From Desulfobacteraceae bacterium (GTDB lineage: Bacteria > Desulfobacterota > Desulfobacteria > Desulfobacterales > Desulfosarcinaceae), in NCBI GenBank assembly GCA_003599575.1, contig QZKV01000007.1:21538-85537 (forward strand): a stretch of DNA of 64,000 bases. Reading direction: 5' to 3'. Below are positions 27,732-36,740 of the stretch, piece after piece (the stretch's first letter is position 1; every line of letters starts with the position of its first letter). The position numbers were made by a program, and so were the translations under genes. The notes beneath the pieces are model-generated. The model searched no databases. It was not told the DNA's origin and saw nothing but the letters and a program-made list of their open reading frames with translations.

Positions 27732-29504
27732 CTATAGCTCTCTAAACCTCCAGTACGGATACTCCAGCACATATTCGGCCACCCGGCCGGGGGAGGCCTC
27801 GCGGCTGGCCACCACCCATAGCGTGCTTTTGCGCTGCTGATCCGCCGCGGGGGCCATGGGATCCCAGCCGGGCATCAGGATCAGGGCGTTGTCGGCGCTG
27901 TATTCGATATCGCCGGACTCCTTGAAGGAGCTTAAATCCGGCTTTTCACCGTATCCGCCCCCCTTTCCGCGGCTCAGCTCACTGATCACCAGAAAACAGG
28001 CATGCTGTTCGTCCCGGATGGCTTCAAGTTGCCTGAGCCAGGAGTCAATGCCCGTACGCCGTTCGGTCAGATCTTTAAACGGCAGCTTGTGCAGGCTGTC
28101 CACCACGATGAGCACATCATCCTTGCGGGTTTCGTGCCGTATGAATGCGATATGGCGTCGCATGGTATCGGGGGTCAATTGCCGGTCGTTGACCACCCGG
28201 AAGAAGGCCAGCATCGTTTCCAGTTCGGCTTGCGCTTTTTCAAGCACCTGGACTTCGGCGGCACTCATTGCGCCGCTGCGGAGTTCTTTCTCCGCCAGAT
28301 TGGTCCAGCGGACCAGGGTGCGAACGTAGATCTTGTGCCGCCCGTTTTCGAAATCATAATAGATCACCGGCACCTTGCGGCGGGCCACCTCCGTGGAAAT
28401 TTGCATGAAGAAACATGATTTGCCGGCCTTGGGCGGTCCACCCAGGATATTGATGCCCCGCAGTCCCTCCAAATGCAGGTCCATTTTGGAAAAGCCGGTT
28501 TCCAGACCCAACAGGGATTTGCCTTTTTCCTTATCCAGGAACTCCTGGAATTGGCGGCGTTCTTTTTGAGGTGTATTGAAGGGCGAAAAGGCCTTGGCCT
28601 GCTGGACCATCCGGTGGACCGTTTTTTTGGCGTCCTTGGACGCTTCGGCCGCCAGGTGGGATAAATGTGCTCCGCGCTTGAAGTTTGGCGGCCAGGCAAG
28701 GATCCTGGCCTTGAATCCTACCCGTACCGCAAAATCGCGGGCGGCCAGGCGTGCTTGGGGGGCCTCGGCGACCAGCACAAAAAGATGTTCGATGCGGGAG
28801 AACCGCTCGGCAGCCAAGTCGCCGAAGGCATCGGCCGAAGCAACGGCAATGGCCGGATAGCCCATCTCGTTGAGGATCAGCAGGTTCAGTTCGCCTTGGG
28901 TGATGAACAACGCACCGCCCTCGCACCGCCCAATGTCGCGTACATTGTAAATCGCCGTCTCCCCGCTGAAGAAAGCCTCGTCGCCATGCCAGAAATGATC
29001 TTCTTCCCTGTCCGGTAGCACACAACGGGCTGCATAGGCATAGCCGTTCTCCTGGACGTAAGGGTACACCAGATAGCGTCCGTTAAACCCAACGCGCATT
29101 TTCTTGAGCGTGGTATCGCTGATGCCGAAGCGGGCGAAGTGGTCGTATTGTTCCCGGCCCATCAAGGTTGCGTTTTTATCCAGCTCATGACCCAGATGGC
29201 GTGAGGGAAGCGGCGCATTGAGCGCATAGATGTCCGCATCCGGATCGAATCCCGGTACGTTTCGGTTTTCCAGGTCCAGCAGACGCGCAAAATGAAAATG
29301 AAATCCGCCCGGAACGCAGCCGTTCAGACATCTGAAATAGCCGCGGAAGTAACTTTCCGGATCAAGTTGCACCAGAATTCGGCCTGCTTGCTCCAGTTTG
29401 TTGCGTTGGCAAAAAGGGCAGGGCGCGATCAGATGATGCCCTTTCCACATGGATTGCGGCAAGTGGGCCTCGTAAAAGGCCTTGATCTGCTCAAATGGGA
29501 TCAT
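27732..29504 (-). CDS. Primase-helicase fusion: zinc-finger / Toprim / RecA-like DnaB C-terminal (T7 gp4/Twinkle-like)
   Basis: CPFC...CLNGC zinc-finger-like N-terminus, Toprim-like LFITQGELNLLILNEMGYPAIAVAS, Walker A GGPPKAGKSCFFMQIS, Walker B VLIVVDSLHKL. Confidence 0.8.
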   Translation of the reverse strand: MIPFEQIKAFYEAHLPQSMWKGHHLIAPCPFCQRNKLEQAGRILVQLDPESYFRGYFRCLNGCVPGGFHFHFARLLDLENRNVPGFDPDADIYALNAPLPSRHLGHELDKNATLMGREQYDHFARFGISDTTLKKMRVGFNGRYLVYPYVQENGYAYAARCVLPDREEDHFWHGDEAFFSGETAIYNVRDIGRCEGGALFITQGELNLLILNEMGYPAIAVASADAFGDLAAERFSRIEHLFVLVAEAPQARLAARDFAVRVGFKARILAWPPNFKRGAHLSHLAAEASKDAKKTVHRMVQQAKAFSPFNTPQKERRQFQEFLDKEKGKSLLGLETGFSKMDLHLEGLRGINILGGPPKAGKSCFFMQISTEVARRKVPVIYYDFENGRHKIYVRTLVRWTNLAEKELRSGAMSAAEVQVLEKAQAELETMLAFFRVVNDRQLTPDTMRRHIAFIRHETRKDDVLIVVDSLHKLPFKDLTERRTGIDSWLRQLEAIRDEQHACFLVISELSRGKGGGYGEKPDLSSFKESGDIEYSADNALILMPGWDPMAPAADQQRKSTLWVVASREASPGRVAEYVLEYPYWRFREL

Positions 29505-29705
29505 CTCAATTTTCTTTTTTCAGTTTGAGTGCCGATTCCTGTCGGGTTGAAAAATTATAAAATGAGTCAAGATTATTGTAAACAAGACATCTTGGAATGA
29601 AAAAAAAGCTCCAGGCCCGGTGGGGATGCTTTGCGCATGCCGAACAGCAGGGGGCCGTTTAAATCCTGTTTTGGATTACCTGCATGTGCGCAAAAAGGAG
29701 GCGTC

Positions 29706-30338
29706 ATGGCCAAAAGCTATTTTGCGATACTCGGGGTCTCATCCGACGCATCACCCGAAGAGATCCGATCGGCTTTCCGTCGATTGGCCAAACAATTCCA
29801 TCCTGATCGAGCCGGTGGAGACAGCGGGCCCTTTAGACAAATCCTAGAAGCCTATGCTGTCCTGAGCGATGCGCGACGGCGAAACGAATATGAACAATCC
29901 CTGGCCCAAGCCCGCAGCAGCAGGCGCAGCGGGCCCGCCCGCTCCTTCTATGCCCCTTTTGCCACGCCTTTTGAGGGTCTGTTCGAATGGCTGTGGGATG
30001 ACTTCCCCGGCCTGGGGCGGCCCCGATCCCGGCGCAGGCAGAATGTCACCCTGGAAGTACCGCTCACCAGAGAGCAGGCCAGGCGAGGTGGCAAGGCGAA
30101 AGTGATGGTGCCTATCCGGACCCTATGCCCGCAATGTGGCGGCTATGGTGGGATAGGCTATTATGAGTGCCCCCAATGCGAGGGGGCGGGTGTCCTTATG
30201 GGAGAATTACCGTTTTGGGTTTCGTTTCCGCCCGGTCTGAAAAAAGAGCATGCCGTGGTGATTTCGCTTGCGCGGTTCGGAATCCGCGATTTCCAGCTCT
30301 CTGTTTTGTTCATACCGCCGGATGCGGATGCGTTTTGA
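29706..30338 (+). CDS. J-domain protein with reduced zinc-finger region
   Basis: MAKSYFAILGVSSDASPEEIRSAFRRLAKQFHPDRAGGDSGPFRQILEAYAVLSDARRRNEYE; HPD motif; only CPQCGGYG and CPQCEGAG. Confidence 0.88.
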   Translation: MAKSYFAILGVSSDASPEEIRSAFRRLAKQFHPDRAGGDSGPFRQILEAYAVLSDARRRNEYEQSLAQARSSRRSGPARSFYAPFATPFEGLFEWLWDDFPGLGRPRSRRRQNVTLEVPLTREQARRGGKAKVMVPIRTLCPQCGGYGGIGYYECPQCEGAGVLMGELPFWVSFPPGLKKEHAVVISLARFGIRDFQLSVLFIPPDADAF

Positions 30339-30389
30339 TACCTGGCATCCATAAATAGCTCTTCGACTATCCGGCTGCGTAAACCTAAA

Positions 30390-30500
30390 CATCGGTATCG
30401 GTATCGGTATCGGAATCGGTATCGATATCGAATTCGATTGCGATACCGACCCCGACCCCGAACAGGTACTTCATAATATTAGGAATATGTGTACTAAGCC
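30390..30500 (+). repeat. Dispersed intergenic repeat copy B (inverted relative to copy A)
   Basis: Reverse complement: TTAGTACACATaTTCCTAATATTATG...CGGGGTCGGTATCGCAATCGAATTCGATATCGATACCGATTCCGATACCGATACCGATACCGAT. Confidence 0.8.
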
Positions 30501-30507
30501 ATCAAGG

Positions 30508-30562
30508 CAACGGCAACCAACCCCAACCCAACAAACCCAACCAACCCAACCAACCCAACACC
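30508..30562. repeat. (CCAACC)-type low-complexity repeat
   Basis: ggcaaccaaccccaacccaacaaacccaaccaacccaaccaacccaacacc. Confidence 0.85.
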
Positions 30563-30563
30563 C

Positions 30564-33548
30564 TCACATCGGCTGCACCCTGGAGACGGTCAATGTCGCC
30601 GCCCCCCAGTTCTGCTCCACTTCCCCCCACAGCATATATGGCCGGTTGTGGTCGATGAGATGAGCGAAGCGGTCGTAGGTCCGGGGAAAAAAGGTGGTTT
30701 CCACGAGGCCCGTGTCGTCTTCGAAGGTGAGAAACTCCATGGGGTCGCCGGCTTTGGTGTGCACCACCTTGCCGGTGATCAGCCAGCCGGCGAATTTGAT
30801 GCGGCGGCCCACCCGGCGCCCCACCTCACAGGCCGGAATGGCGCCGGCCCGGCGCACGGCATCGCGGAAAAGGGTAATCGGATGGCGGTCGCACAAAAAT
30901 CCCAGCACGCGGAATTCACGCCGCAGCCGCTCCTGGGGATCGTCCGGCGGCAGGTCCGGCGGTGCAAGGACTTGGATCTCTTCAAAAAGCGGCAGGGTCT
31001 CCTGGGTGGTGGTGCGGCCGGATTGCCATTGGGCCAACACCCACAACAATTGAGCCCGGGACAGCGCCGGCGCAAGGCCGTCCAGGGCGCCGCACAAAAT
31101 CAGGGCGCGCGCTTCGGCATCGTCCGGCCGTACGCGCTGGAAGAAATCGACCGGTGCGCTGAAGGGCCGGGTATCGCGCTGATCGACGATGCACCGGGCG
31201 GTCTCGCCGGCCAACCCCTTGACGGCCATCAAGCCCACGCGCATGCGGCGGTCGCGGCCGGTCCAGCGTATTTGGCTGTGGCGTACATCCGGTGGATCAA
31301 TCGCCACTCCCAGTCGGCGCGATTCCGAGACATAGGCAAAGGTGCTGTAAAAACCGCCCTGATTGCTGATCACCGCGGCCATGAATTCGGCCGGGAAATG
31401 AACCTTGAGGTAAGCGGCCTGAAACGAAACGCGCGCATACGAGGCGCTGTGGGGTTTGCAAAAGGAGTAGCCCGAAAAGCTCATCATCATGGTCCAGACC
31501 GCTTCGATCTGCGCCGGGGTGACGCCGTTGCGGCGGGCACCCTCGACAAATCGTTGGCGGTAGTCCAGCAGTTGATGCTCGCGGTCTTTTTTAGACATCA
31601 CCTTGCGCAGACCGTCGGCTTCGACTTCGTCAAAGCCGGCCAAGGCCATGGCCGTCCGGGAGACATCCTCCTGGTAAACCATGATGCCGAAGGTTTCCTC
31701 AAGCACATCGGCCAGCAGGGGGTGGATGGGGTCCCAGGCGCCGCCCTGCAGCCGGCGGATGTACTCCTGAATGAAATCGTTGGCGGCCGGCCGGATAATG
31801 CTCGAGTGGATCACCAGGTGCTCGAAATCGCCCACACAGGATTTTTGCTGGAGCAGCCGGATGGCCGGGCTTTCAATGTAAAAGCAGCCCATGGTGCGGC
31901 CCTGGGCCAATGATTCCTGAGTGGACAGATCCTCTTCGGGATCCCATTGTCTTTCGTCGAAAACGATTCCGTTCGCATGCACGTTATGGATAGCGTCGCG
32001 GACAACTCCCAGACTGCGGTTGCCCAGGAGATCGATCTTAACCAGGCCGAATGCTTCGGTGGCGTCTTTTTCCCACTGGATGATGGGCACGCCTTTGGCT
32101 GAGCGCTGCACGGGAACGTACTCCCGGATGGGCCGGGGGGTGATCACCATCCCCCCGGGATGGACCGACAGGTAGCGGGGCGTGCCGATCAACTGCCGGG
32201 CCAAAGAGAGAATTTCGGGCCAGGGGTGGATGAAGTCCAAAGATCGGGTTTCCGGACGCTTGTTCAGTTCGGTCAGAAAATCGCCGTCACCTTCCATGCG
32301 CCAGAACCAGGGCAGCCGCCGGGTTACGCGGCCGATTTCGGCATCGGTCAAACTGAACACTTTGGCGGTTTCGCGCACGGCCATGCGCGGCTGAAACAGG
32401 ATATGGCTGGAGACCATGGCGGCATGGGCGCCGAACTGATCGAGCACGCTTTGGATGACCGCATCCCTTTCGTCCCAGGCAAAATCCACGTCGATATCGG
32501 GAGGATCCTTGCGGCCCGGGTTCAAAAAGCGGCCGAAATAAAGGTTGTGTTTAACCGGGCAGACATTGGTGATCCCCAGGCTGTAGGCCACCAGGGAGGC
32601 AGCCCCCGAACCGCGGCCGCAGGTACGCGGGCTGCGCCGCACGATATCGCGCACGATCAGGAAATAAGCCGAAAAATGCATCTGGGCGATGATGCGCAGT
32701 TCATGTTCCAGGCGATCGACCACCGGTTCGGGCAGATCGTTGCCGTAGCGCAGGCGCGCGCCTGCGTAGGCTTCTCGGCGCAGCACCCCGTCGGCGTTGC
32801 CGCCGCCGGGATGGTGCCAGGGCGGCATGACCAATCCGAAGTCCGGCCCGCGGAAGCTGATCCGGTCGGCGATGGCCCGGGTTTGCGCAATCGCTTCGGG
32901 ACAGGCGGCAAAACGTTCACGGTAGACCTCCGGGGCGGCCAACCAGGCATTGACAGGCGCCACTTGATCGGGTGGCAAACGTTCCAGGGTGGTGTTCAGG
33001 GCTATGGCCCGCAGCAGACGGTGACTGGCATAATCTTCGGGGTGCCGGAAAAAACTGCCCGGCGTGGCCGCCAGGGGAATGCCCAGGGCACGGGCACACC
33101 GGCGCAAGGCATGGAACGGTGCCAGCGGCGCTCGGGGCATGGCTGCGGCCACATGCACGCCGGCCTCGTGCCAGCGCGCGAGCAGGTCGGCATCGGAGGT
33201 GAGCACGATCAGACCCTGGGCATGCGCAGGCAGGGCTGCGGCCAGATCGAAGCCCTCATCCATGTGGCGCTCGCTGAGCAGGCGGCACAAACCCGCGTAT
33301 CCAGCGGTGTCGGCCACCAGGCAGACGGCGCGGCGCCGGCGGCCCGGGTCGGTGATTTCGGCCCCCACGATGGGCGTCAATCCCTCCCGACCGCAGGCAC
33401 TCAAAAAAGGCCCTAACCCGTAAAGATTGTCGGTATCGGTCAGCGCCAGTTGCGCATAGCCCAGGCGCCGGGCCGCGCGGCACAATTGCGCGACCGGGGT
33501 CGTACCCCACATGAGGGAATAGTGTGAGCGGACGGTCAGGGGGATCAT
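30564..33548 (-). CDS. dnaE2: Error-prone DNA polymerase III alpha subunit DnaE2
   Basis: PHP domain start MIPLTVRSHYSLMWGTTPVAQLCRAARRLGYAQLALTDTDNLYGL; catalytic PPDIDVDFAWDERDAVIQ; immediately downstream of imuB. Confidence 0.93.
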   Translation of the reverse strand: MIPLTVRSHYSLMWGTTPVAQLCRAARRLGYAQLALTDTDNLYGLGPFLSACGREGLTPIVGAEITDPGRRRRAVCLVADTAGYAGLCRLLSERHMDEGFDLAAALPAHAQGLIVLTSDADLLARWHEAGVHVAAAMPRAPLAPFHALRRCARALGIPLAATPGSFFRHPEDYASHRLLRAIALNTTLERLPPDQVAPVNAWLAAPEVYRERFAACPEAIAQTRAIADRISFRGPDFGLVMPPWHHPGGGNADGVLRREAYAGARLRYGNDLPEPVVDRLEHELRIIAQMHFSAYFLIVRDIVRRSPRTCGRGSGAASLVAYSLGITNVCPVKHNLYFGRFLNPGRKDPPDIDVDFAWDERDAVIQSVLDQFGAHAAMVSSHILFQPRMAVRETAKVFSLTDAEIGRVTRRLPWFWRMEGDGDFLTELNKRPETRSLDFIHPWPEILSLARQLIGTPRYLSVHPGGMVITPRPIREYVPVQRSAKGVPIIQWEKDATEAFGLVKIDLLGNRSLGVVRDAIHNVHANGIVFDERQWDPEEDLSTQESLAQGRTMGCFYIESPAIRLLQQKSCVGDFEHLVIHSSIIRPAANDFIQEYIRRLQGGAWDPIHPLLADVLEETFGIMVYQEDVSRTAMALAGFDEVEADGLRKVMSKKDREHQLLDYRQRFVEGARRNGVTPAQIEAVWTMMMSFSGYSFCKPHSASYARVSFQAAYLKVHFPAEFMAAVISNQGGFYSTFAYVSESRRLGVAIDPPDVRHSQIRWTGRDRRMRVGLMAVKGLAGETARCIVDQRDTRPFSAPVDFFQRVRPDDAEARALILCGALDGLAPALSRAQLLWVLAQWQSGRTTTQETLPLFEEIQVLAPPDLPPDDPQERLRREFRVLGFLCDRHPITLFRDAVRRAGAIPACEVGRRVGRRIKFAGWLITGKVVHTKAGDPMEFLTFEDDTGLVETTFFPRTYDRFAHLIDHNRPYMLWGEVEQNWGAATLTVSRVQPM

Positions 33549-33600
33549 GTTGGTTTATCGAAATTACCCCAGGGTTGATCCAAATTCGAAGCACAACGGT

Positions 33601-34761
33601 CTAACGGGCAAACGCAACCGCCGATCCCCCGAACCGATCGCGGATTTTATCCAAGGCCGCCACCAACCGATCCCGGCGCAAGCCGGTTTGGCATTCTTCT
33701 TCGAACAACGGCAATTGCGCCGGCGGGAAAACCAGGCGGTCGCAGGTCAGGCGCAGGTGGCGTACCCGCGTGCGCCGGGTGACGGCCAGGTGCAGGGCGC
33801 GCCGGGCAAAAGGGAACAGGGCCAGATCGTTGGCCGTGGGCGGTTCCACGCGGATTTGCCGAAAGCATCGCCGGCCGTCGCTGTAGTCCACTGCAATGAC
33901 GACCCGCCGGGCGACGCGCCCCTGCCCGCGCATGATGCGGCCGGCCTTTTCGACCAGCGTATAGAGTGCGGCTTCCATTTTCGACGGGGCGTGGGCGTCG
34001 GTGCCGAAGGTGTGATCCAAAGCCACCTGCAAAGGTTTTTGGCCCGCCGGTCGCACGGTTGCATTGTCCCGGCCGCGTAGGGCCGAGTCGATGAAGGCCG
34101 CCCGCGCGCCCAGGACCACCTCCAGGCGGGCCGTGCCGAGGGCGGTGACCTGATGGACTCGGGTCAGGTTCAATTCGCGCATCCGGGCCAAATCGCAGCC
34201 CTCGATGCCCGGAACCAGCCACACCGGAAGGGGCGCGAGAAAAGCCTCTTCGTCGCCCGGCGCCACGATGTATTCGCCCAGCGGCTTGACCAGCCGCGAG
34301 GCCACCTTGGCCACCAGTTTGTTGCCGGCCAGGGTCCAGATGGGATCCAGGGCCGATGCTCGCAGGGCTTGGCGGCGCAGGCGCCAGGCCACATCCACGG
34401 GCGGACCGAACAGGCGGCTGGTGCCGGTCACATCCACGAACAGATGACCGTCCTGTTCGCCGGGTTCGATGAGGGGCGAGTAGGGCAGGACCTGGCGCAG
34501 CAGATCGGCCATGGCCTGCTCGTAGCGGGCCGGCTGAGGCGGCCGTATGGCCGCATCGCGGCACAAGCGCGCAGCCCTGTCCAGCGGCATGCCTTTGCGC
34601 ACCCCGGCCTGATAAGCCTCTTCGCTCATGTCGTAGACTGTGGCCCGGGCCGCCCCTGCGGGTGCAATGAGGAGCGGGCGGCTTTCCAGTCGGCGGTCCA
34701 GGCGCCGTTCCACTGCCACGGCGAAATCGGCGACATTGAGATGGATGATTGAACGATCCAT
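33601..34761 (-). CDS. imuB: ImuB-like catalytically degenerate Y-family polymerase
   Basis: Start at MDRSIIHLNVADFAVAVERRLDRR; Y-family layout but acidic catalytic positions altered (IIHLNVADF; no SxDE equivalent); linked to dnaE2 and lexA. Confidence 0.88.
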   Translation of the reverse strand: MDRSIIHLNVADFAVAVERRLDRRLESRPLLIAPAGAARATVYDMSEEAYQAGVRKGMPLDRAARLCRDAAIRPPQPARYEQAMADLLRQVLPYSPLIEPGEQDGHLFVDVTGTSRLFGPPVDVAWRLRRQALRASALDPIWTLAGNKLVAKVASRLVKPLGEYIVAPGDEEAFLAPLPVWLVPGIEGCDLARMRELNLTRVHQVTALGTARLEVVLGARAAFIDSALRGRDNATVRPAGQKPLQVALDHTFGTDAHAPSKMEAALYTLVEKAGRIMRGQGRVARRVVIAVDYSDGRRCFRQIRVEPPTANDLALFPFARRALHLAVTRRTRVRHLRLTCDRLVFPPAQLPLFEEECQTGLRRDRLVAALDKIRDRFGGSAVAFAR

Positions 34762-34805
34762 TTTGAGTTTGTTGGGTTCGTTGAGTTTGTCGGGTTGTTG
34801 GTTAT
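34762..34805. repeat. (GGTTGG)-type low-complexity repeat, opposite orientation to 30508-30562
   Basis: ttttgagtttgttgggttcgttgagtttgtcgggttgttggtta. Confidence 0.7.
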
Positions 34806-34902
34806 GGGAAAAAATGGATGATGTGAACGCCATTGACCGTCCATGCCGTCCTACCCTTGGGTGCCCCGGTGCCTGAATTGAACCAAAGATTCGCCCCCTG
34901 AA

Positions 34903-35727
34903 TTATTTGCCGAACAGTTGTTCCATCAGCATTTGCGCATTGCGTGGCGCCTGGGCGTGCACGTGGTTGTTGAAAAAAATAATGCCGCTGTGCGCCCGGG
35001 CCGCCATTTTAGGAATAGTGACCTGGCTCCAGGGCTGCAACTCGGACGCACTGTAAAGATAATCGAACTGTTTTTGCAGGTTGCCCGAATTCCAGCCCCG
35101 GGCGTTGCGACCGTGGAATCGGATGTACAAAAGGTCAGGATTGGTCACCACATCCAGGGAGGGAAACAGATAGGGTAGATCCGGCACATCCACGGCCACC
35201 AGTGTGACCCGGCGCCGTTCGAGCTCGGCAAACACCCGGTCCACCGCCCAGGAGCAGTGGCGGAACTCCACGGCCACCGGCAGGCCGTCCAATTCATCCA
35301 GCAGATGGGCCAGGTAGCTGCGATTGGCGTCGCATCGTTTGAACGAGGGAGGCAATTGGACCAACAGGGCCGGCATCCGGCCGGCCTGCACCAGCGGTGT
35401 AATGCCTTCCCGAAACTGGATTACCTGTCCGCGCCACCCATGCAGATCGATTTCGTGGGTCATGGTCCGGGTCAGCTTGGCGGCGAAACCGAAACCGGCC
35501 GGTACCCTGGGGAGCATGCGCTCGATGGCTTCGGCCTTGGGCATCTGATACCAGGTGTAATTCAGTTCGGTAACGGCAAACCGGCGGGCGTACAGCGACA
35601 GCATCTCCCGCGCGGGGGTGCCGGGCGGATAAAAACCGGCATCGCTCCACTCGGGATAGGTATAACCGCTGGTGCCCACCCGCAGGCCGCAGGAGGGGGG
35701 TATCGTATCCTTCTTGGATGGTTCCAT
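34903..35727 (-). CDS. DUF72 (YecE-like TIM-barrel) protein
   Basis: LRVGTSGYTYPEWSDAGFYPPGTPAREMLSLYARRFAVTELNYTWYQMP...; YIRFHGRN and IIFFNNHVHAQAPRNA motifs. Confidence 0.92.
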   Translation of the reverse strand: MEPSKKDTIPPSCGLRVGTSGYTYPEWSDAGFYPPGTPAREMLSLYARRFAVTELNYTWYQMPKAEAIERMLPRVPAGFGFAAKLTRTMTHEIDLHGWRGQVIQFREGITPLVQAGRMPALLVQLPPSFKRCDANRSYLAHLLDELDGLPVAVEFRHCSWAVDRVFAELERRRVTLVAVDVPDLPYLFPSLDVVTNPDLLYIRFHGRNARGWNSGNLQKQFDYLYSASELQPWSQVTIPKMAARAHSGIIFFNNHVHAQAPRNAQMLMEQLFGK

Positions 35728-35831
35728 GGAACGTGAATATCCCTTTTAATCCCTCATGGGGGCCGGGGTCGGTATCGGAAGATGGTATATTTCGCAAACC
35801 ACCCGTGTGCCGCGATAAGAACAGCATTCCC

Positions 35832-36464
35832 TCACCCGATGCCCTCCGGCCCCCTGTGCACCCCCACCACCTTGCCTTGGACCAGGACCGCATCGAAGTC
35901 GTAAAACATCGGTTTGAATTTGGGATTTTCCGGCCGCAATTCTATTCGGTTTTTAAGTAAGAAGAAGCGCTTGACGGTGGCTTCGTCGTTGTGCACCAGG
36001 GCGACAATGATTTCGCCGTTGCGGGCATACTGACGCGGTGTGCAAATGGCCAGGTCGCCGTCGAGGATGGCGGCATTGCGCATGGAATCGCCCTGCACCC
36101 GCAAGGCAAACAAATGTTGCTCCTTAAACAGGGTTGTGTCCAGGACCAGCGTGCCATCCCATTCCTGCTGGGCGTACATGGGCAGCCCGGCGGTGACACG
36201 CCCGATGATGGGGATTTCACGCCAGCGGTGGGCGGCGGCGGTTTGATGCGCCTGATTGAGCAGATAAATGGTGCGGCTGTAGCGTCCCTCGCGCTTGATA
36301 CAGCCCTTGTCTTCCAGGGTCTTGAGGCCCTGGGCCACGGCTGCATGGCTGATGCCCAGGTCAGCGGCGGCTTGACGCAGGCTGGGGGCCCGGCCCTGTT
36401 TATTGATTATACGATCCAAGTAATCGAAAAGCTGCTGTTGTTTGGCAGAAAGTCGAAGCGACAT
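35832..36464 (-). CDS. lexA: LexA-family repressor / S24 autoprotease
   Basis: HTH QAAADLGISHAAVAQGLKTLEDKGCIKREGRYSRTI; cleavage-site-like GRVTAGLP; catalytic GDSM and ATVKRF. Confidence 0.92.
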   Translation of the reverse strand: MSLRLSAKQQQLFDYLDRIINKQGRAPSLRQAAADLGISHAAVAQGLKTLEDKGCIKREGRYSRTIYLLNQAHQTAAAHRWREIPIIGRVTAGLPMYAQQEWDGTLVLDTTLFKEQHLFALRVQGDSMRNAAILDGDLAICTPRQYARNGEIIVALVHNDEATVKRFFLLKNRIELRPENPKFKPMFYDFDAVLVQGKVVGVHRGPEGIG

Positions 36465-36548
36465 GCGCACCCCTTGTCCGTTGTGGGTTGCCCGGTTGCG
36501 CCGACATGATCCCGGAACGCCCTGGGCGCATCGTTGAATTACGCTTCT

Positions 36549-36593
36549 ACTATAGCGGGAAAAATGTAAATGTCAATGTAAAGTAAATGTAAA
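36549..36593 (-). promoter_or_regulatory. Putative lexA promoter with three phased AATGTAAA octamers
   Basis: Minus strand TTGACA (36576-36571) -N16- TATAGT (36554-36549); octamers at 36563, 36575, 36586 (spacing 12 and 11 bp). Confidence 0.65.
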
Positions 36594-36740
36594 GAACGTC
36601 TTTAATGCATTCTGGCATTGCAAGGGTGCTTTTTGCGGACGCTGATGGACCTGCAGTATTGGCGCTGGGGATAAGCTGTCTACAGGCAAATTCGTGCCTA
36701 AAATACCTATTCGTATGCACGTTGCCGGATGGGTCGGCGT

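Noticed and set aside
30508-30562. CCAACC tract as a CRISPR-like array
   Set aside because: Units are short, irregular and lack spacers; simple low-complexity sequence.
32160-33416. 418-aa plus-strand ORF opposite dnaE2
   Set aside because: Antisense ORF typical of high-GC coding DNA; dnaE2 on the other strand has clear motifs.
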